Source: a virus. From it: a DNA stretch of 34,554 bases. The notes below the pieces were generated by a model. The model made no database searches. It saw only the letters and a program-made list of their open reading frames with translations, and was not told where the DNA came from. Below, in pieces: positions 30,677 to 34,554 of the stretch. Both the position numbers and the translations under genes were made by a program. The DNA is taken from IMG/VR virus record IMGVR_UViG_3300047319_000427, positions 1 to 34,554 of that record. The stretch is one strand, 5' to 3'. Position 1 is the first letter of the stretch. The number at the start of each line of letters is the position of its first letter.

Positions 30677-31968
30677 AAGTTTTTATTATAGAAAGTAAGG
30701 GCGGAAATATCAGCCAACTGAGTTGGTTTTAACCCTCTAAATGATGGAGATTCTCTGAAAATAATAGATGCAAGCCTGTGATCCCATGTATGATGAAGCT
30801 CAAAAGTCATCCTTGAAGAATGCCCCATATCCTTCATTCCCTTCTTATCTCTAAGAATCTCTGAGACTTTCTCTTCAATCTCATCCGGTAATCCATAAGC
30901 ATAATAAGGAGTTGCCTTCAAAGCTTCTGACCAACCAGGTTTAATATCTGTGAGTAGAGGACGACCTGATGCCATGGTTTGAAAGTTTCTGTATGGTATC
31001 CCTTCTTTCACAGATTGAGGATCTGTAGCTCCGATGTGTAAAGCTCCGTAATGATAGAGGTGAGCCATGGTTTTAGCTCCCGAGGTATCGACTACTTTCA
31101 ATCGTTTCGAAAAGTCTCCAATGAAGTAACGAAGCTCTCCTTCGTTTGCATGTCCTTTCTGTCTCATATCAGTGAAGATCATTAACGGACTAGCTTTTAA
31201 CACTTCTCTTAATGCTCTGATTCTTACTTCATTTTTACTATGCGCCCAGATGCACCATCTCATTTGTAATACTTCTCCAGGATCTAGTTTCTCAATATCT
31301 TGAAAGAGTCTGAGATCTCCCGCACTCAATCCACTCTTAGCTTCAGATTCAACAACATCCCATGAAGGGATCTCTCCTTTGAAATTCGAAACATAGTTCA
31401 TGGAGGAATCTATGATCTTCTGAGCAACTTTATTGACCCATTGTCTGCGTTTCTGAATCTCTCCCATTGAGTGAAGACCTCCAATGAAGACACATTCATC
31501 ACTTAACTGAGTATCACATTCGAAGTACTCATCTCCGTCCTCAGCTAGGTGCATGATCTTGGCGTTCATTCCAAACTTGATCATACACTCATCAGCCCAA
31601 TAATTGTCCCATACATAAAACTCAAAGTCTGAGAGACGGGAGCAGGACTTGACTGCTTCAGTGAATCCCATTCCTTCTATCCTCATCACTGGATCATCAA
31701 ACCATAGATTTACTTTAATTCCGTCACAGGCTTTTAATGTGTCTGCGTACTTCCATGCGAGAACTCCGATGAAGATAATCAAATCAGGTTTGATATTCTT
31801 TAAAGCTTCATAGAACTCAGTCTCAGGCATCATCTTTGCTTGATGGAAGATGGAGATCAGATGAGGTTGGATGTGCTTCTTATTTAGATAATTGATTACG
31901 TGGCGAGTGGTACCCTCTAAACCTTGAGTCGCTCCGTCAATGACCACGATTTGATTTGGCAATATCAT
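30664..31968 (-). CDS. CgeB-like glycosyltransferase, 434 aa
   Basis: I start it at 31968 (MILPNQIVVIDGATQGLEGT), which overlaps the upstream stop by ATGA; a longer frame runs to 31989. A Rossmann-like N-terminal half (PDLIIFIGVLAWKYADTLKA, KVNLWFDDP) is followed by the acceptor-to-donor linker and a C-terminal signature, GIPYRNFQTMASGRPLLTD, then SRMTFELHHTWDHRL, as in the CgeB/GT-B family (glycosyl transferase 1_2). It would add sugars to a phage or host molecule, for example virion proteins, DNA or the cell surface. Its place before terminase and capsid genes favours a virion or host-surface target; the substrate is unknown. Confidence 0.65.
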   Translation of the reverse strand: MILPNQIVVIDGATQGLEGTTRHVINYLNKKHIQPHLISIFHQAKMMPETEFYEALKNIKPDLIIFIGVLAWKYADTLKACDGIKVNLWFDDPVMRIEGMGFTEAVKSCSRLSDFEFYVWDNYWADECMIKFGMNAKIMHLAEDGDEYFECDTQLSDECVFIGGLHSMGEIQKRRQWVNKVAQKIIDSSMNYVSNFKGEIPSWDVVESEAKSGLSAGDLRLFQDIEKLDPGEVLQMRWCIWAHSKNEVRIRALREVLKASPLMIFTDMRQKGHANEGELRYFIGDFSKRLKVVDTSGAKTMAHLYHYGALHIGATDPQSVKEGIPYRNFQTMASGRPLLTDIKPGWSEALKATPYYAYGLPDEIEEKVSEILRDKKGMKDMGHSSRMTFELHHTWDHRLASIIFRESPSFRGLKPTQLADISALTFYNKNLCSK

Positions 31969-32177
31969 TTTAATTTCTTTGGAACCCATCCCAAACGATT
32001 GACATAAAAAACTCCGTCACTGACGTCCACATTCTCATTGAGCTTAAACTTACCATTAAGTCCTCGGTAGAGAGTTTGGCCGTCTAATGTAATGCTATCA
32101 CTCTTCTTATAAGGACCACGCTTATCCGTTCTTCGTCTCGCCTTCTTACCATGCTCACTTTGCTTCTTCTTCTTCAT
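31965..32177 (-). CDS. Small basic protein, 70 aa
   Basis: A very basic N-terminus (MKKKKQSEHGKKARRRTDKR) is followed by a beta-prone part (DSITLDGQTLYRGLNGKFKL, VFYVNRLGWVPKKLK). A nucleic-acid-binding or assembly role is likely from charge. The stop overlaps the glycosyltransferase start by ATGA. Its ATG lies only three bases after a terminator-like U tract (32181-32212), with no clear ribosome site, so expression may depend on read-through. Confidence 0.5.
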   Translation of the reverse strand: MKKKKQSEHGKKARRRTDKRGPYKKSDSITLDGQTLYRGLNGKFKLNENVDVSDGVFYVNRLGWVPKKLK

Positions 32178-32180
32178 AAG

Positions 32181-32212
32181 AAAAAGAGAGCGGCTCTTCG
32201 GGAACCGCCCTC
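32181..32212 (-). terminator. Rho-independent terminator-like hairpin
   Basis: On the - strand GAGGGCGGTTC pairs with GAGCCGCTCTC (11 pairs, two G-U, loop CCGAA), followed by TTTTT. It would end transcripts that come from the small genes at 32221-33909, right before the ATG of the basic 70-aa gene. A phage antiterminator or a promoter further down would be needed for strong late expression. Confidence 0.6.
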
Positions 32213-32220
32213 TTCTTTAA

Positions 32221-32280
32221 TTACTTCTTACCTTTAATGAAAGGACCACGAGGTTTTGCTTTTTGTTTTTTCCGGGGCAT
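32221..32280 (-). CDS. Micro basic peptide, 19 aa
   Basis: MPRKKQKAKPRGPFIKGKK and a stop. Half the residues are Lys or Arg, so it could bind nucleic acid or be a chance reading. A strong ribosome site (AGGAG, five bases before ATG) supports translation. It ends eight bases before the terminator hairpin and starts just after the 91-aa gene. Confidence 0.4.
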   Translation of the reverse strand: MPRKKQKAKPRGPFIKGKK

Positions 32281-32288
32281 AGTTTCTC

Positions 32289-32564
32289 CTATTTGTTGTT
32301 CTCTAAATTCTTTACTTTAATGACCTGCCTTTTAGTTTTTTGTCGATAGAAGTCATCAAACTTTTCAGCTCTCTCTTTAGTTTCTTTAGTCTCTGGTTCG
32401 GTGTTGGATTTTTCATTATAAAGTTCTACAGATTTTCTTAAATATTCTCCCCAAGGTATTCCTGCTACATAGGAATGGAAAAGTGACTCCTTAAACATCT
32501 CATCTGTGAGCCATATATTACGCACTACAGTGAAGATCTTGGGTCTATTGATCGAACGTGGCAC
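32289..32564 (-). CDS. Hypothetical protein, about 91 aa, GTG start
   Basis: The frame's first start is GTG at 32564 (PRSINRPKIFTVVRNIWLTD). The first half is probably helix-strand, and the second half is a charged helix (EPETKETKERAEKFDDFYRQ). I see no ribosome site of quality before the GTG, so a start further in (for example at the internal Met in LTDEMF) is possible. The function is unknown. Confidence 0.45.
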   Translation of the reverse strand: MPRSINRPKIFTVVRNIWLTDEMFKESLFHSYVAGIPWGEYLRKSVELYNEKSNTEPETKETKERAEKFDDFYRQKTKRQVIKVKNLENNK

Positions 32565-32616
32565 GGCACGCTCTATATCATTAGATCCGCTAATGTGTCA
32601 ATGAGATTGTATAAGG

Positions 32617-32790
32617 TCATGGCACAGGATAGGCGTTCCAGCATTTAGTGCAGACGAGGGTCTTCTGGCCTGGAGGGTAGCTATTGAGTTGGAACTTGTG
32701 ACAGGTGGGACACTCTGACTTAACGACGATGAATCCTTCCTCAATTTGGTAGAGAACCTTCTTAGCCAGCTTAGAATCTCGCTCGGTCAT
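32617..32790 (-). CDS. Small zinc-ribbon protein, 57 aa
   Basis: Read directly: MTERDSKLAKKVLYQIEEGF, then CPTC (27-30) and CTKC (47-50), with PPGQKTLVCTKCWNAYPVP at the end. The four cysteines and spacing make a zinc ribbon. Good codon bias and the intact motif make it a real gene. It may act as a transcription or replication accessory. The gene begins inside the end of the 22-aa frame. Confidence 0.6.
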   Translation of the reverse strand: MTERDSKLAKKVLYQIEEGFIVVKSECPTCHKFQLNSYPPGQKTLVCTKCWNAYPVP

Positions 32791-32839
32791 TACTAATGAC
32801 GATTAGCATGACAAGGGCGAGTAACGCAATCAAACTCAC
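32771..32839 (-). CDS. Micro membrane peptide, 22 aa, GTG start
   Basis: MSLIALLALVMLIVISNDRA, then RF and stop, counting GTG as Met. It has one hydrophobic helix. The GTG overlaps the stop of the 44-aa gene (GTGA at 32836-32839), the same coupling used throughout. It is weakly supported by length, so could be chance. Confidence 0.35.
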   Translation of the reverse strand: MSLIALLALVMLIVISNDRARF

Positions 32840-32970
32840 TTCTTCTTCAAAGCCTTCTTATGTTTCTTACTAGGAACTATTTTCCCACCATACTTATGGA
32901 TCCATCTCTCAAATATCTTAGGCTCGTGAATGGCCAAATAACCTTTCTGAGCCTTGGAACGAAACGGCAT
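32836..32970 (-). CDS. Small basic protein (MPFRSKAQKGYL type), 44 aa
   Basis: MPFRSKAQKGYLAIHEPKIF followed by ERWIHKYGGKIVPSKKHKKA and lysines. I recognise this pattern (MPFRSKAQ, a buried aromatic helix, then a W-x-x-x-x-G-x-K-P turn and lysine tail) from many phages, where it is of unknown role. A frame running upstream to 33228 is a shadow of the two neighbouring genes. It begins one base after the stop of the acidic gene. Confidence 0.65.
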   Translation of the reverse strand: MPFRSKAQKGYLAIHEPKIFERWIHKYGGKIVPSKKHKKALKKK

Positions 32971-32971
32971 A

Positions 32972-33109
32972 TTATTCCTCTTTAATTTCCTTAGCTCTCT
33001 CCGTATCAGACTCCTTCTCTTCATCCTGATCACTCTTATCAGAATCTTGAATCGCCCAGCTCGCAGGCTTCTTCGGAGCCTCGTTCTTCCCAGTAAATAG
33101 TTTTCCCAT
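32972..33109 (-). CDS. Small acidic hypothetical protein, 45 aa
   Basis: Read directly: MGKLFTGKNEAPKKPASWAI, then a strongly acidic tail (QDSDKSDQDEEKESDTERAK, then EIKEE). It is likely disordered. It sits between the 62-aa and 44-aa genes with a one-base gap to the next ATG and a three-base gap from the previous stop, so it looks like a true operon member. No known function. Confidence 0.5.
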   Translation of the reverse strand: MGKLFTGKNEAPKKPASWAIQDSDKSDQDEEKESDTERAKEIKEE

Positions 33110-33112
33110 AAA

Positions 33113-33298
33113 TTACTTTCTATCCTTAATAAAATCCAACCACTCCTTAGATTTCTTATACTCTTTAATTCTATCCTTATCTTTTTCAAGATGAGGCTCC
33201 CAACCATAAGACTCCACCATCGCCGCAAACTTCAAAGGCTCATCTTTCAAAATACGATCTCTCTCTTCCCTGTCCTTAAACGGTGTCCACTCTTCCAT
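33113..33298 (-). CDS. Small charged hypothetical protein, 61 aa
   Basis: The preferred start is 33298 (MEEWTPFKDREERDRILKDE), preceded by GAGGGG three bases before it; a longer frame begins with GTG at 33322. The protein is a highly charged helix with aromatic positions (WEPHLEKDKDRIKEYKKSKE). It probably binds another protein. It lies 92 bases after the homing endonuclease gene. Confidence 0.55.
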   Translation of the reverse strand: MEEWTPFKDREERDRILKDEPLKFAAMVESYGWEPHLEKDKDRIKEYKKSKEWLDFIKDRK

Positions 33299-33390
33299 AA
33301 ACCCCTCTACCACATCTCCCAATCACCACGCAATCACCAAATACTCCTAAGGCGCACAAGTGATCTCAGGCAGGAACCAGGGATAATATT

Positions 33391-33909
33391 CTAATTTATC
33401 CTATTCCAAATCTTCCCATTAAGGATTAGAGACACATGGTAGTAAGGAAGGCGAAATAGTTTAGAAATCAAAACAATTCTCATGCCCATTGCTCTAAATT
33501 TCTTCATCCTCCGAACCTTATCATTCGTAAGCTTAGCTCCGTAAGCATCCTCTCCGTATAGAGGCTTAAACAATCCAGTCCTAAGCGCGTGATCCCTATT
33601 CTCAGCCTGAGTTACATACTCCAGATTACTCAATGCGGCATTAAGCTTATTCCCGTCCTTATGGTTAACTTCCATACCTAATGGACGCTCTCCAAGAAAG
33701 GCTTGGGTAACCAACTTATGCACATAGATCCTTTTCTGCTTTTTCCCTTTAGATAGCTCAGTAATCAGATAACCGTTCTTCTTCTGGTTCATACTCAACA
33801 TCCTAATCCTACTTATCCCTTGAAAGTGAATCGACCTAACCCTCCCCAAATCGCTAACCTCATAAAGACCTTCGTATCCAACAACAGGTTTCCATTGTTC
33901 AATTATCAT
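33391..33909 (-). CDS. NUMOD4-HNH homing endonuclease, 172 aa
   Basis: NUMOD4 at the start (EQWKPVVGYEGLYEVSDLGR, with VRS following), then the HNH core: VHKLVTQAF (63-71), EVNHKDGNKLNAALSNLEYV (80-99) and QAENRD. A C-terminal helix-turn-helix (about 126-165, LTNDKVRRMKKFRAMGMRIV) binds the target. These nucleases spread by cutting intron- or gene-less alleles. The gene is near the control region and starts within six bases of a strong promoter, so it may be translated from a leaderless message. The domain set is complete. Confidence 0.8.
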   Translation of the reverse strand: MIIEQWKPVVGYEGLYEVSDLGRVRSIHFQGISRIRMLSMNQKKNGYLITELSKGKKQKRIYVHKLVTQAFLGERPLGMEVNHKDGNKLNAALSNLEYVTQAENRDHALRTGLFKPLYGEDAYGAKLTNDKVRRMKKFRAMGMRIVLISKLFRLPYYHVSLILNGKIWNRIN

Positions 33910-33915
33910 GATCAG

Positions 33916-33944
33916 ATTGTATAGGCTCTTATATGGATTCTCAA
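33916..33944 (-). promoter_or_regulatory. Strong sigma70-like promoter
   Basis: On the - strand TTGAGA (33939-33944) and TACAAT (33916-33921) each match five of six consensus bases with the ideal 17-base spacer. The expected transcription start falls on, or within one or two bases of, the ATG at 33909. It is well placed to fire into the micro-gene group and, past the terminator at 32181-32212, into the late arm. Confidence 0.55.
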
Positions 33945-34158
33945 GAATATGTTACTTAATATTACTATTAGTCGACCGTATCGGGGGGATAGGCACGGGT
34001 CCCCACCCCTCCTCCCATCTTGAACTCATAAGTAATCCTTAACAGTTCACCCCTCTATTCCCCTTGCCTTCCTACTCTATGCCTCCATGAGTGGGTGTGG
34101 GTAAAGGTAAAATGGGTAATGGGGAAACAGGAAATGGTAAGGGGGAATTGAAATACGA

Positions 34159-34174
34159 TCCTTATTGAGACTGA
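34159..34174 (+). repeat. 16-bp direct repeat, copy 1
   Basis: TCCTTATTGAGACTGA, identical to copy 2 exactly 100 bases to the right. Five bases on each side (CGATC before at 34156-34160, GATCG after at 34179-34183) form an inverted pair around it. It may be a promoter element, activator site or iteron. Confidence 0.6.
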
Positions 34175-34258
34175 CAATGATCGTTTGCACAGTTTATGCG
34201 CTTTCTACGGTGAGCAAACCTAGGATTTTTGGGAGGATTAGTTAGTCAATAGGATTAT

Positions 34259-34274
34259 TCCTTATTGAGACTGA
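34259..34274 (+). repeat. 16-bp direct repeat, copy 2
   Basis: TCCTTATTGAGACTGA, identical to copy 1. The flanks differ (ATTAT before, ACCAA after), so only the 16 bases are conserved, which argues for a protein- or polymerase-binding site rather than a recent duplication. It ends 48 bases before the stop of the partial gene at the right edge. Confidence 0.6.
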
Positions 34275-34322
34275 ACCAAAAAGGTTTAATGACAGCTAGC
34301 TATCGATTGCGCAACTAGGCTA

Positions 34323-34554
34323 TTAAGCCCCCAACAGATCAGACCAATCCACCGTCTTAACAGGCTCCTCAGCATCTAAGGATATTGTCTTATCAGTCAT
34401 GATGCCAGCTATGACTGCCAGGCTGCCAATGTTAGCTCTGTCTGCCTCAGGTGAATCAAGCTTCTGTATGAGCTTTCTAGTGGCTAAAACACCTGCTGTA
34501 GAGAGCATTTTTGCATATCCTTTTTTAAAGGAAACAATATCGTAATCACTAGCC
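34323..34554 (-). CDS. C-terminal part of a phage DNA-binding-type protein, cut by the window end
   Basis: The frame is open to the last base, so the 61-residue reading from the internal Met at 34508 is only part of it; 76 residues can be read, starting ASDYDIVSFKKGYAKMLSTA. The stretch IGSLAVIAGIMTDKTISLDA resembles the C-terminal end of small phage HTH proteins (a helix followed by G-I-x-T-D-K-x-x-x-L). Those are often small-terminase-like or transcription-control proteins. The assignment is tentative; the N-terminal HTH would be outside the window. Confidence 0.5.
   Translation of the reverse strand, partial: ASDYDIVSFKKGYAKMLSTAGVLATRKLIQKLDSPEADRANIGSLAVIAGIMTDKTISLDAEEPVKTVDWSDLLGA

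Larger units (their letters stand above)
33910..34322. other. Non-coding control region, 412 bases
   Basis: No credible gene is present. It holds the promoter above, two identical 16-bp repeats exactly 100 bases apart, a G-rich run GGGGGG (33983-33988), a C-rich tract (34001-34070, for example CCCCACCCCTCCTCCC) and then a G-rich tract (34091-34146, GGGTGTGGG, ATGGGTAATGGGG). The switch from pyrimidine- to purine-rich DNA and the repeats suggest an origin, packaging site or main late-control point. Confidence 0.5.

Noticed and set aside
32573-32620. 15-aa frame starting MTLYNLIDTLAD after the zinc-ribbon gene
   Set aside because: It overlaps by ATGA as other genes do but is too short to separate from chance and has no recognisable features.
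32971-33228. N-terminal extension of the MPFRSKAQ protein
   Set aside because: The Arg/Leu/Ile-rich extension is an out-of-frame reading of the 45-aa and 61-aa genes; the internal Met at 32970 gives the normal small family.
33910-34322. tRNA genes or CRISPR array in the non-coding gap
   Set aside because: No TTCGA-type T-arm with a matching acceptor stem was found, and the two 16-bp repeats are only two copies 100 bases apart, not an array.

Overview
The window is about 34.5 kb of a tailed double-stranded DNA phage genome (Caudoviricetes), open at both ends: a coding frame is cut at base 1 and another at base 34554. It has a large terminase, portal, scaffold, HK97-fold capsid, head-tail adaptor, tail proteins and three large internal/ejection-type proteins. 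I see no tape measure, sheath or tail-tube set, so a short-tailed (podovirus-like) virion is the best reading. No integrase, excisionase or attachment site is visible. The host is probably a Gram-negative bacterium that uses Shine-Dalgarno initiation, because there is a lipobox lipoprotein, Sec-type signal peptides and several strong AGGAG-type sites. The taxon cannot be fixed from the sequence. Signal-peptide, LamG-like and GGTGTN-rich proteins loosely suggest a PVC-type host, but that is only a guess.

Layout. Bases 1-6061 (+ strand) are a tightly packed early-type operon: small unknown proteins, several micro membrane proteins, zinc-ribbon proteins, a RusA-like Holliday-junction resolvase whose two halves lie in different overlapping frames, a ParB/HTH protein and two HNH-type endonucleases. 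Bases 6021-34554 (- strand) are the structural and lysis arm, read from right to left: an open frame entering from outside; a 412-base non-coding control region with 16-bp direct repeats and a strong promoter; a NUMOD4-HNH homing endonuclease; several micro-genes; a CgeB-like glycosyltransferase; a GroES-like protein; large terminase; portal; scaffold; decoration protein; major capsid; five consecutive proteins with N-terminal signal peptides; a lysis cassette (coiled-coil/TM protein, holin-like protein, lipoprotein, double-psi beta-barrel lytic enzyme, micro membrane proteins); head-tail adaptor; tail proteins; an endonuclease VII-like insert; and three internal virion proteins.

How it works together. 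The left operon would handle takeover and DNA processing. The right arm packages DNA (terminase, portal), builds the head (scaffold, capsid, cement), adds the connector, tail and ejection proteins, and lyses the host. Most genes overlap by ATGA or TAATG, so translation is largely coupled. Four free-standing HNH/endonuclease VII-type nucleases sit in the seams, as expected of homing genes.

Most notable points. (1) Six structural-region proteins carry Sec-like leaders, which is unusual for virion genes, and two share the same leader module on unrelated bodies. (2) A large tail gene has no ATG, GTG or TTG start for about 150 coding residues but has a good ribosome site five bases before an AUA codon. 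(3) The RusA domain is split over two overlapping frames. (4) Palindromes and repeats in the two main - strand gaps look like phage control sites.
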